Of a stretch of 64,000 bases of DNA, positions 22,276 to 32,525 are shown one piece after another. The translations under genes and the position numbers were made by a program. Every line of letters starts with the position of its first letter. Positions within the stretch are counted from its first letter, which is position 1. Under the pieces are notes generated by a model, which saw nothing but the letters and a program-made list of their open reading frames with translations, made no database searches and was not told the origin of the DNA. This DNA comes from Trifolium pratense (Eukaryota; Streptophyta; Magnoliopsida; Fabales; Fabaceae), in assembly GCF_020283565.1 (NCBI RefSeq), contig NC_060063.1, forward strand, positions 20,464,720 to 20,528,719, read 5' to 3'.

Positions 22276-22281
22276 CAGTTA
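22273..22281 (+). promoter_or_regulatory. Leaky stop UAG CAG UUA between Gag-Pol and env-like frame
   Basis: The Gag-Pol stop is TAG followed by CAGTTA. It fits the tobamovirus-type read-through context UAG-CAR-YYA. The following codons continue in the same frame without a stop into the envelope-like frame whose first ATG is at 22291. Stop suppression in this context is the described route for the soybean SIRE1 envelope-like protein. Confidence 0.8.
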
Positions 22282-22290
22282 CAGCATGTA

Positions 22291-24543
22291 ATGCGTGTAA
22301 CTACCTCTCTTCACTTAAAGTTACACGCTAATCAAGGAAGTTTTCATTCAACTTCCCACAACCTCCATCAACCACAATCATTGCTCTCCATTCATTCTCT
22401 CTCTCACGCTCAAAACCGATCTAACTTCTCCATCAACACTTCTCCAATTTCTGCTCTTTTCAGATACTCTTACTCAACAATCATGTCTGATTCTGTCAAA
22501 TCTTCACCAAGCAAGACAAATGCTGCTCCGTCGACACAAAAAGAAGTAATCAACGCTATTCCTCTTAACTCCATTCCTTTCACAAGTCCAAAGATGCGAA
22601 GAAAGTCAGTTGCAAAGAAGGATAAATCATCTCGAACAAGTACAAATCCTTCATCTCCCTCCGCTTCGATTAAAGTTTCAAAGCGTAAGAGCAAGAAATC
22701 GAAGTCTGAATCAAGAAGAAGTTTTACAATGTCTGAACTGCATGTTGATCCACTTCCATCGAGTGGTGTTGCTACTCCTGTCGTAAAAGTTGCAGAGGTT
22801 AATGTCGACGCATCTGGTAAGAATTCTCTTAATCAAAACCTTAATGTTCCAAATCCTGGTGAAACCCTAGGTGTAGAGACCCCTGAGATGTCTGGAAATT
22901 TGGGGAAAAGTGTTCCTAACTCCCCTGTTGCTGTTAATGATAATATTGGTGCTTCTACTGAGACCAATAATGATGTTGCTGATGAGTCCATTAAGAAAAC
23001 TGCTCCTGAGACTCATGTTGCGCCAAATGTTGCAACACATGGCGCGGCGCCAAATGTTGTGCCAGATGTTACCACATCTTTGGCACAGGAAAATTTGGTT
23101 GACTATTCTGAGTCAGATGAGAGTCCCCCACCTAAGGCTACTGATAAAGAAACTGTTCCTGCTAAAGCTGTGAATGATAATCCAGAGGTTATACTTGTTA
23201 ATGAAACTACTGCTAGTGATAAGGCTGTCCCTACAAACTCTGAGGCTAGTGTGGCTAGGAGGACTAGAAGTAGGGTTAATAAAGGTGTAGAGACTGCTAG
23301 TACACCTGTCCAAACACCCAAACCCTCTAAGGCTGGAAAGGCTACTGGTAAAAAGCCTGTGTATGGACCTCCAAAACCTGTCAGTAAAGTGGTCCCTAGG
23401 TCAGAGACCAAGAAAAGAAAAGCTCCTCCAACTAGTGATTCTGATTTTGAACCTGAGACAGATGTTGCTGCATCTGGTAGCACATCTAGGAAGAGTGTAG
23501 GAAGGAAGAAGGTTCCCCAATCTGTTCCCTATGCTCCATTAGATAATGTTTCATTTCATCTGGAAAATGGGTCTGCAAGATGGAAATTTGTATATCATAG
23601 AAGGCTGGCCCTAGAAAGGAATTTGAAAGATGATATTCTTGAATGTCCTCCTGTTGTTGAAGCTCTTGAGTATGCAGGTTTGATGAAAACTGTGGTTGGT
23701 TTGGACAAGTGCTATGACAGGCTTGTCAAGGAATTTTTGATTAATGTGGCTGCATACTGTAATGATCCAGCAAGTCCTGAATACAGGCAAGTGTTTGTTC
23801 GTGGAAAGTGTGTTCAATTCTCCCCTAGTGTGATAAACCAATATCTCCAAAGAAGTTCTGATGAAGTGGCTCCTCTAAAAGCCACAGATAATGAAATCTG
23901 CAAGGTCCTCACTGGTGGAAAAATTAAAGTGTGGCCAAGCAAGGCAAAGCTGTCTGCAACTTCCCTCTCACCATTCTATGCTGTTTTAAATAGGATAGCT
24001 GCACATAATTGGGTGCCTACAACTCACTCAGGTGATGTGGCCAGAGGACTGGGAAAGTTTATCTATGCTGTGGGTACAAAAGCAAACTTTGATTATGGAT
24101 CTTATTTCTTTCAAGAAACTTTAAGCCATGCTTTGACCTATGCTGTTGAGAAACCAGTTGCTCTTCCCACTCTGCTATGCAATATTATACTTGAACAACA
24201 CCCAGATATACTAAGAAGTTCTGATGTTCCTTGCAAAAGGAAAGGGGTGTTGGTGATTGAGCAGAGGCTGCTGGATGGGACAAATGCTGCAGCAGGTGTT
24301 GGCACATCTGTCCAGACTGGGGTACTCTCTAAGAAGCAGATGATTGCAGACTTGACTGAGACCAGCAGAGCTCTTGAGGCCAGGAAGCTGAAAATAGACC
24401 GTGTGATTGAGGCACTCAAGGCTGAGGAAGCTGCTGAAATGGCTGAGGGTGAGCCAGATGGACAAGAAGGAAAAGAGGCTAGTGAGTCTGAGGATGGTTC
24501 TGAGGATGTGATGGAGGACACTGATGAAAGTTCTTCAATATAG
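22291..24543 (+). CDS. Element D envelope-like protein, 750 aa
   Basis: This frame follows Gag-Pol directly and in phase. The N-terminal about 420 residues are low complexity (S, T, P, K, V) with Lys-rich clusters (KKSKSESRR near 135). A conserved globular block at about 440-640 matches what I remember of plant 'envelope-like' or putative plant transposon proteins (YVRGKxVxFSP-type motif near 505, VARGLGKFIYAVG near 585). Residues about 680-750 form an acidic coiled-coil tail. I see no clear signal peptide or transmembrane helix, so an envelope role is unproven. A second candidate start is the ATG at 22483. It is probably made by read-through, since only 15 bases separate the stop and the first ATG. 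Confidence 0.75.
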   Translation: MRVTTSLHLKLHANQGSFHSTSHNLHQPQSLLSIHSLSHAQNRSNFSINTSPISALFRYSYSTIMSDSVKSSPSKTNAAPSTQKEVINAIPLNSIPFTSPKMRRKSVAKKDKSSRTSTNPSSPSASIKVSKRKSKKSKSESRRSFTMSELHVDPLPSSGVATPVVKVAEVNVDASGKNSLNQNLNVPNPGETLGVETPEMSGNLGKSVPNSPVAVNDNIGASTETNNDVADESIKKTAPETHVAPNVATHGAAPNVVPDVTTSLAQENLVDYSESDESPPPKATDKETVPAKAVNDNPEVILVNETTASDKAVPTNSEASVARRTRSRVNKGVETASTPVQTPKPSKAGKATGKKPVYGPPKPVSKVVPRSETKKRKAPPTSDSDFEPETDVAASGSTSRKSVGRKKVPQSVPYAPLDNVSFHLENGSARWKFVYHRRLALERNLKDDILECPPVVEALEYAGLMKTVVGLDKCYDRLVKEFLINVAAYCNDPASPEYRQVFVRGKCVQFSPSVINQYLQRSSDEVAPLKATDNEICKVLTGGKIKVWPSKAKLSATSLSPFYAVLNRIAAHNWVPTTHSGDVARGLGKFIYAVGTKANFDYGSYFFQETLSHALTYAVEKPVALPTLLCNIILEQHPDILRSSDVPCKRKGVLVIEQRLLDGTNAAAGVGTSVQTGVLSKKQMIADLTETSRALEARKLKIDRVIEALKAEEAAEMAEGEPDGQEGKEASESEDGSEDVMEDTDESSSI

Positions 24544-25337
24544 TTCTGATGTTTTCTTCTTTGTTTCTGATGTACTTTTGGTGTTTCTTTGTTGTTCCTT
24601 TTATGGGCAAGGCCCTGGATTTCTTGCACCTGTGTGTGCTCTATGGTCTGTAATAATTGCACCCTAACACTTCTATTTCCTATGCATGATGTTTGTCAAA
24701 ATTGTGGCTAAAAAGGGGGAGTAGTGTGTGTGTGTGACGAGTGTGTGGTCAGATGTTCCCACATCTGGTGACTGTCTGCATGTTTTTGTTCGTATGCTCG
24801 TATTGAGGGGGAGTGTGAGTAATATGCATGTATTGAGGGGGAGTAGTGAATATTCTTTCTCTATCTGGTGTGTGTATGCATGAATTCAGGGGGAGTGTGA
24901 GTGATAATATCTCTTGATCGCCTGAATATGTTTGATGACAAATGTTGTGCCAAGTGTTATGGCACCTGACTATTGAGTCCACTATCCACTATGACTGAGA
25001 ATTTATTTTTCTCAGATACTTTATGGGAATTTATTTTTCCTGATGTTCTTATGTTGAAGAAATGCGCTTTACACTATGAGGAGTGTATTTCTCCTACTTC
25101 TTAGCATCTACTATGGGAGTTTATTTCTCCCTTGTGTTGTTCCATGAGGCTAGTTGTTTTTATCATTCCGCTGTTGCATTGCCTCTGATACTACTTACCT
25201 CTCTTGGAAGTAGTTTTACTATGTGTTACTTTCTTTCCTAGTTGTGTGATCAGGTTGACTCGAAGGAAAGGTAATACTGTATCTCTCTATATACTGGTCT
25301 AATATTGTTTTAGCCAAAATTTGCCAAAGGGGGAGAT
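24544..25337 (+). other. Element D 3' untranslated region with repeated polypurine tracts
   Basis: No coding frame. GGGGGAG preceded by purines occurs at about 24714, 24807, 24837, 24889 and finally at 25326-25337 (AAAGGGGGAGAT), the last abutting the 3' LTR and serving as the obvious polypurine tract. CAGATGTTCCCACATCTG (24750-24767) is a perfect short hairpin. Confidence 0.75.
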
Positions 25338-26378
25338 TGTTGGGTTTTTGTAAGTTGGCTACATTTTGCAAAAACATATTTTAGCCAAGTGTTGAGACAA
25401 GTGTGCTGACCCCAAGTGTTGTGACAAATGTTGTTACACTTTGGAACAACACCTGACACTGTTCTGCGCGCGCCAGCTGGATGTTATTATTTTCTACTCA
25501 ATCTTTTGAAGATCTGTTTGAAGAATTATTTCAAGGTTTCTTACAGAGGAAGGCGCACGTGTTTAATGTGTTTCATGAGGCAGCTAAACCCTAGTTTTAT
25601 TTTCCAAAGGAATTATATTTTTGGAAAATATATTTTTGCGGTTTCAAAAATATAACTATTGATTTCAAAAATATATCACTGCTGCCGCAATTCTAGAAGC
25701 CCTAATTTTGTCTTGAAGCCCAAGTCATTCTACTACTATAAATACGAAGGCAAGCATATGGTTTCAAGCATCTAAAATCGTGTATTACAAAGCGTGTGTT
25801 CTTAGGGATTTTAGAGTGTTAATTGTGAGCCTTTCTTGTGTCTCATTGATGCAAGCTTAGGACCTGAGTGTTATTGAGTTGTAAGTGTGAACTTCTCCTA
25901 AGCTTTGAAGTACGGAGATTGTTCTATTGTATTGTGTGGTTTACTCGCAAGCTTTTAAGCAAGAGTGAATCCTAGTTTCTTAGGAGTGTGTCTCCATCTG
26001 TTGTGATCGTGAAATTGAATAGCAGCGCTGTCTGTGTTGCTAAGGTGGGAATTGGGACGGGGTCTCATATCTAGGAGTTCCTAGGTAGAAGTGTCATTGG
26101 GTAGTGATTAAGTGAGAAGTTGTAAACGGGTGAGTTTAGCTTCGAAGTAATACTGCTGATAGTGGACTTCATTCCTGGATTGGTATCCCCCAGAGTAGGC
26201 TTTAGGCTGAACTGGGTTAACAACTCTCGTGTGTTATTTACTTTACTGTTTGTATTGTTTTATGTTATTTGCTCTGTTTATAGACAAGTGTTGGCGCACT
26301 AGTAACAACATCTGTCTACAACAGACAAGTGTTGCTACACCTTGAGCAACACCTGTCCACTGTGTGCCAGGAATTTCA
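25338..26378 (+). repeat. Element D 3' LTR, 1041 bp
   Basis: Same length as the 5' LTR; I found two substitutions (CTGACTCTG/CTGACACTG and CCCCTAG/CCCCCAG). TATA box at 25737-25744. Confidence 0.95.
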
Positions 26379-27141
26379 CCCACTGATAATGGTTCTGAGC
26401 CATGCTCTCGATAAGCTGATAGGCTTGGTTGTATGGTTTATCCATAAGTGCGCCACCAGCTGCGGCGTCTATTGTCATTCTTGTATTATACAAGAGACCA
26501 TTGTAAAAGGTGTGGATAATTAGCCAATTTTCGAGCCCATGATGAGGACATATCCTAATCATTTCTTTATATCTTTCCCATGCTTCGAAGAGAGATTCGT
26601 TGTCTCTTTGTCTAAATCCATTGATTTGGGCTCTTAGCATAGCAGTTTTGCTAGGCGGGAAATATCTTGCTAAAAAGACTTTCTTCAACTCATCCCATGT
26701 TGCGACTGAGTTGGATGGTAGGGACTGGAGCCAGGCTCTAGCTTTATCTCTTAACGAGAATGGGAATAAGCGAAGTCTTATAGCTTCGGGACTGACACCA
26801 TTTGCCTTCACGGTATCCGCGTATTGCAAGAATATGGACAAATGTAAATTGGGGTCGTCCGTGGGGTTTCCGGAGAATTGGTTTTGTTGTACGGCCGACA
26901 ACAATGAAGGTTTAAGCTCAAAGTTATTTGCTTCAATAGCGGGGGCAGCGATGCTATTGTGCGGTTCTTCTTGCGAAGGAATAGCGTAGGACCTTAATGG
27001 TCGTTCTTGTGGGGCTTCCGCCATGACTAAATCGGGAAGAGGAATCTCTAATTGATTTTCTAAATTTCTACGTCTTAAAAGACGTTCGGGTTCGCTAACT
27101 AGTTGCACCAATCTTTCGCCTCTAGAGCGAGTGCTTGGCAT
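26379..27141 (-). pseudogene. Element C gag, N-terminal part, cut by element D
   Basis: Start ATG at 27141 on the minus strand, about 105 bases after the primer site. The first about 254 residues are an Athila/Tat-type Retrotrans_gag: an Arg-rich N-terminus, LSIFLQYADT and ARAWLQSLP motifs, WDELKKVFLARYFPP near 170, and a YKEMIRICPHHGL block near 215. D interrupts it at the CCCAC duplication; the codons after that point belong to the LTR of D. The remainder continues at 16221. Confidence 0.88.
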
Positions 27142-27246
27142 GCAACAAACGAACTAATCGGGGTAAAATAAAAATAAAATAAAATAAAATAAAATTGCCT
27201 TAGTCTCTACGGTGTAACACCGGAGTTACGATATCGACTAAATTGG

Positions 27247-27264
27247 TCCCCGGCAACGGCGCCA
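27247..27264 (-). other. Element C primer binding site (tRNA-Asp)
   Basis: On the minus strand TGGCGCCGTTGCCGGGGA, a perfect 18-base complement to the 3' end of plant tRNA-Asp(GUC) as I remember it. Athila/Tat elements commonly use this site. It lies six bases (AGTTTT) from the LTR end. Confidence 0.85.
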
Positions 27265-27270
27265 AAAACT

Positions 27271-28987
27271 TGATGCGCTGCAAGTATACAGCCTTGCCGC
27301 GTGTAGTTTTAAAAGATTATCGATCCCACAGAGACCAATAGTCGACCTACCGTTATCTAATGTTACGTTGTAAATCTAAGGCTAAATAGTAAATAGTAGT
27401 AGAATTTTTAAATAAAACAAAAGAAAATATTTTTTTGGGTTTTTAGAATAATAAAGCGTATTGCTAGGATGAGCTCTTAGTTGCTTCACAGGGTTCGATA
27501 TTTAATTCGCGCTAAGTAAAATTACTACCGCATCTAATTGTCGTATTTTAATAAAAGCGATGCTCCAGGCGAAAGCCGTTCTCACTTCCAGCTCTCACAA
27601 CTCTCATCATGAAATTATAAAATACTTATCAAAGTAGTTTTCGTGCTAAGTAAAATTACTACACCACCTAGTTGTCGTATTTTAATAAAGTCGATGCTCC
27701 AGGCGAAAGCCGTTCTCACTTCCAGCTCTCACAACTCTCATCATGAAATTAATAAAATACTTTACAAAGTAGTTGCATTACTTCTAGATATTTAGTGGTG
27801 TAAACAATTAAGTTTTCGAATTATATTGGTTTAAAAACACTAATCTCAGCTATCGCGAATCTTGACTAATGTTGTAGATTATAAAGGTGATGCTAAACTC
27901 TCGTCTCACATCCGCTAATAAAGTACTTTTTGAAAACCAAATATAATTAAATTACTTCTAATCCTAAGTGGGCGTTCTTCCGAATTAGAAATAATTATCG
28001 ACTCTAATCCTAAGTGGGCGTTCTTCCGAATTATAATCAATGTTTAGTTTTTACTATCTAGTAGAAATCTCAAGTGGCGTTCTATGTTGATCCTACTTTA
28101 ATTAATTCTCACTCTCGTGACAAATTATAGTCATTTAAAAATAAAAACTACTTAAAGAAAACTTAAAAGAAACTAGCGCGCGAACTAACTATCGAAACCC
28201 TACTAGCTACTAATCACACATCCTAGCAATATTAAATTAGCTAGACATAACTAAAACTAAAACTAAAGACGAAATAAATAAATAAGCGGGAAATAAAAAC
28301 ATAAAGCAAATAAATAAATAAAGCATAAATAAATAAAAACAATAAAGAAAAATAAAAGAAAGAAAATAAAATAAAAACCTGGATAAAAGCTCCAAGGAAT
28401 AACGTCGGCACAAAAGAAAATAATATTCAACTTTAGAAAGAATTCCCGCAAAGGCTTAAGAATTCTTTCCAACTAACTATACGAGTTATATTCTCGTTTT
28501 ACAAGTTAATTGTTACAAAGTTGTGTGTCTTGAAAGTGGAGAAAAGGGGCCTATTTATACTAATTTCACAAGAGACAAAACATAAATCTGGCCGATGTGG
28601 GACTTTAGCAAATTAGCGCGTGACCGTTTGATTTAGGAATGGCCAGGATGAAGAAAGCACATGGCTGGCGCCATGTGTGCATGTGGCGGGTGCCACTTGG
28701 TGCATGTTGGCAGGCGCCATCTTGGCCTGGTTGGCGGACGGCAACGTGTGTTTGGTGGGCTGCACATGTGTGGCCCAATTGGCTGCACATGTGTGGCCCT
28801 TTTTGTCCATTTTTGCTCCTTTTCTGTCCGTTTTCGCTCCTTTCTTCAACTCGTACACTTTTTATCTGTTTATTTAAAATACGAGAAATAAGTAACGATT
28901 CATAATATAAAACTTCGAAATCGAAATAAAAATAATTAAAATATAATAGTAAATTAACTAAATAAATAGCATATTTTAGGCGTATCA
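27271..28987 (-). repeat. Element C LTR (its 5' LTR), 1717 bp
   Basis: Identical to the other copy except for one base that I could find (AAAGCACATG here, AAAGAACATG at about 12387). Confidence 0.93.
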
Positions 28988-28991
28988 GCCA

Positions 28992-30207
28992 CAAGACCGA
29001 AGCTTGCAGAGTAAGAGTGGTGTGTTTCAACTGTGGTGAAGAAGGCCACAAGAGTCCGACTTGTAAGAAGCCCAAGAAGGTGATGGGCAAGGTGTTTGCT
29101 TTGAGTGGAGAGGATGCTAGCCTTGAGGACAATCTCATTAGAGGTACGTGTTTCATCTATGACACTCCTTTAATTGCGATTATAGATACGGGAGCGACGC
29201 ATTCTTTTATTTCTTTGGATTGTGCGAAGCGTCTTAGTATTCCTTTAACGGATATGACGGGTAGGATGGAAATAGAAACTCCTGCTAATGGTTCAGTGAT
29301 TACCCGACAAGTATGTCGTAATTGCCCCGTAACCATTTTTGGTAGGCACTTTGGTATGGATTTAGTGTGTATTCCACTTAGTGGTATGGATGTAATTTTT
29401 GGTATGAATTGGTTAATCTACAACCGAATTCATATCAACTGTCGTGAGAAGGCCGTTGTTTTTCCGAAGCCGGAGGGGAACTTGCAATTGATGAGCGGAA
29501 AGGAAGTATCAGAATCGTTGAAAGAACATGCCGAGATGTTCATGATGTTTGCATCATTGAAACTCGAAGGAGGAGTTAAGATAGAAGAGTTACCGATCGT
29601 TTGTGAATTCCCAGATGTGTTTCCGGATGATATATCTGACGTGCCTCCAAAGCGAGAGGTAGAGTTTTCTATCGACCTAGTACCTGGAACTAGCCCGATA
29701 TCGATGGCGCCGTATCGAATGTCAGCGTCAGAGTTGAATGAATTGAAGAAGCAACTTGAAGAGCTGCTTGAGAAGAGGTTTGTTCGACCGAGTGTTTCGC
29801 CATGGGGAGCGCCGGTATTGCTTGTAAAGAAGAAAGATGGAAGCATGAGATTATGTATAGACTATCGTCAGTTGAACAAAGTGACGATCAAGAATAAATA
29901 TCCACTTCCGAGGATAGATGATTTGATGGATCAACTAGTTGGAGCTTGCGTGTTTAGTAAGATCGATTTGAGATCTGGATACCATCAGATTAGAGTGAAG
30001 ACGGAAGACATACCTAAGACTGCATTCAGGACGAGGTATGGGCACTACGAGTATTCAGTTATGCCGTTTGGTGTGACCAATGCACCCGGAGTTTTCATGG
30101 AGTATATGAACCGAATTTTCCATTCATTTTTGGATAGATTCGTGGTGGTGTTCATCGACGACATTTTGATTTACTCAAAATCCGAGGAAGAGCACGAAGA
30201 GACTTGA
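28992..30207 (+). pseudogene. Element B gag C-terminus, protease and RT N-terminal half
   Basis: The frame resumes in mid zinc knuckle right after C, followed by a complete CCHC ([14 protein letters not shown], from 29023). The protease has DTGATHSF at 29185. RT follows with the [21 protein letters not shown] block near 29820 and FIDD at 30151. The frame ends early: a C is missing in the EEEH(E)H block near 30202, where a related fragment at 1052-1141 still shows the unbroken spacing. The downstream half is open in the next frame. No full polyprotein is possible from this copy. Confidence 0.9.
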
Positions 30208-32525
30208 GGATTGTTTTGCAAGTCTTGAAGGAGAAGAAGTTGTATGCCAAGTTGTCGAAGTGTGAGTTTTGGATGAAAGAGGTGAGTTTCCTAGGGCATA
30301 TAATTTCAAGTGGAGGAATCGCGGTAGATCCTGCGAAGGTTGAAGCTGTGTCACAGTGGGGAACGCCGGAATCTGTTTCAGAGATTAGAAGTTTCCTTGG
30401 TTTAGCCGGTTATTATAGAAGATTCATCGAAGGTTTTTCGAAGTTGGCTTTGCCGTTAACCAAGTTGACGAGGAAAGATCAAGCGTTTGTTTGGGATGGT
30501 ATTTGTGAGAAGAGCTTCCAAGAGCTCAAGAGAAGATTGACTACTGCACCCGTGTTGATTTTACCCGATGCCAAAGAGTCGTTCGTCGTGTATTGCGATG
30601 CTTCGAAGTTAGGACTTGGCGGAGTGCTTATGCAAGGGGGTAATGTGGTAGCATATGCTTCAAGGCAACTGAAGGTTCACGAGAGGAACTATCCAACGCA
30701 TGATTTGGAGTTAGCCGCAGTGGTGTTTGCTTTGAAAGTGTGGAGACACTACTTGTATGGATCGAGGTTTGAAGTGTTTAGTGATCACAAGAGTCTGAAA
30801 TACTTATTCGACCAGAAGGAGTTGAATATGAGGCAACGAAGATGGCTCGAATTCTTAAAGGACTACGACTTTGGATTGAGTTATCACCCCGGAAAAGCCA
30901 ATGTGGTGGCCGATGCATTAAGTAGGAAAACTTTGCATATGTCATCATTGATGGTGAGAGAGTTAGAGTTGATTGAAGAATTCCGAGACTTGAGTCTTGT
31001 GTGTGAGGTTACTTCTTCAAGTGTGAAGCTTGGAATGTTAAGATTGACGAATCCTTTTCTTGAAGATATTAAAGAACGTCAGAAATCGGATAAGAAATTG
31101 ATGGAGAAGATGGTACTCATCAATGAAGGCAAGGAGACCAATATCAAGATTGACGAAAGTGGAGTCATGAGATTTCACGGAAGAGTTTGTGTACCGGATG
31201 TACCCGAATTGAAAAGAATGATCATGGAAGAAGGTCACAGAAGTGGTTTAAGTATTCATCCTGGAGTAACCAAGATGTATCAGGATTTAAGGAAGATATT
31301 TTGGTGGCCGGGAATGAAGAGGCAAATTTCTGAATTTGTTTATTCCTGCTTAACTTGTCAGAAATCGAAGATCGAACATCAGAAGCCGTTTGGTTTGTTA
31401 CAACCAATGTTTATACCAGAATGGAAATGGGATAGCATTGCAATGGATTTTGTGGGAGGTTTACCGAAGACCAAGAAAGGTAACGAGGTGATTTGGGTAG
31501 TGGTAGATCGTCTGACGAAGTGTGCTCACTTCATTGCTATCAGGAAAGGTACTTTGGTGCCTAAGTTGGCCGAGATTTATGTGGAGCAGATTGTGAAGCT
31601 ACATGGTATTCCAACAAGTATTATTTCGGATAGAGATCCGAGATTTACTTCCAGATTTTGGGAAAGCTTGCAAGAAGCTTTAGGAACGAAGTTGAGGTTG
31701 AGTTCAGCTTATCATCCTCAGACAGATGGTCAGTCGGAGAGGACGATACAATCCTTAGAGGATTTGTTGAGGGCTTGTGTTTTGGAGCAAAACGTGAATT
31801 GGGATTCTTGTTTGCCGTTGGTAGAGTTTACATACAACAACAGTTACCATTCTAGTATCGGAATGGCACCCTTTGAGGCTTTGTATGGGAGAAGGTGTAG
31901 GACACCTCTGTGTTGGTATGAAACTGGAGAAGGTGCAATTCTTGGACCAGAGATTGTACAAGAGACAACAGAGAAGATTCGGATGATTCGTGAGAAGATG
32001 AAAGCGTCTCAGAGTCGACAGAAGAGTTATCATGATAAGAGGAGGAAGGACATTGATTTCCAAGAAGGGGATCATGTATTCCTACGAGTTACATCGACTA
32101 CTGGAGTAGGACGTGCGTTGAAGTCAAGGAAGTTGACATCGAGGTTTATTGGACCGTTTGAGATTTTGAAGCGAGTTGGGAAAGTTGCATATAGGATTGC
32201 ATTACCGCCATCATTGGCGAATTTGCACGATGTTTTCCATGTATCACAGTTGCGCAAGTATGTGTCTGATCCGACACACGTGATTGAATCGGACGATGTT
32301 CAAGTGAGGGATGACTTGACCATCGAGACTGTGCCTTTGAGAATCGAAGGAAGAGAAGTGAAGAGGTTGAGAAACAAAGAGATTGCATCCGTAAAAGTCG
32401 TGTGGGGAGGACCGGCTGGTGAGAATGCAACGTGGGAGCTGGAAAGCAAGATGAGAGATTCTTATCCCGATCTGTTTCTAGGTAATTTCGAGGGCGAAAT
32501 TCTTTTAAGGGGGGTAGGATTGTAA
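30204..32525 (+). pseudogene. Element B RT C-terminus, RNase H, integrase, chromodomain
   Basis: 773 codons in the frame after the one-base deletion. RT thumb with FLGHIIS at about 30291. RNase H with VYCDAS at 30588 and an AVVFAL block. Integrase zinc-binding HHCC region (about 31230-31370), then the catalytic core with D at 31446 (MDFVGG), D at 31629 (SDRDPRF) and E at 31737 (GQSERT). The C-terminal chromodomain (about 32332-32480, VKVVWGG.....TWE) is what directs chromovirus integration toward marked chromatin. The stop codon lies in the first bases of the 3' LTR. The frame itself has no further damage. Confidence 0.9.
32507..32519 (+). other. Element B polypurine tract
   Basis: AAGGGGGGTAGGA immediately before the 3' LTR. 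The preceding TCGAGGGCGAAA block is shared with A at 38708-38719. Confidence 0.85.

Larger units (their letters stand above)
16222..26378 (+). mobile_element. Element D: SIRE-like Ty1/copia, 10157 bp, apparently intact
   Basis: D is flanked by CCCAC (16217-16221 and 26379-26383). Equal 1041-bp LTRs differ at two positions that I could find. A long Gag-Pol frame without stops is followed in frame by an envelope-like frame, the layout of SIRE/Maximus elements. The order protease, integrase, RT, RNase H marks it as Ty1/copia. It is the innermost and so the youngest insertion of the nest, and nothing visible would prevent expression. Confidence 0.95.
10995..28987 (-). mobile_element. Element C: Athila-like, gag-protease only, minus strand
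   Basis: LTRs of 1717 bp lie at both ends and differ at one base that I could find. On the minus strand the order is LTR, tRNA-Asp primer site, gag, protease, a conserved hairpin, a 148-residue coiled-coil frame, polypurine tract, LTR. Reverse transcriptase, RNase H and integrase are missing. The tRNA-Asp site and gag/protease type fit the Athila/Tat branch of Ty3/gypsy. Without D it is about 7.8 kb. It must borrow enzymes from a complete relative, yet it inserted very recently. Confidence 0.88.

Noticed and set aside
24138..24662. 174-codon minus-strand frame opposite the envelope-like gene
   Set aside because: Shadow of the coding strand, rich in Ser and Ala, without motifs.
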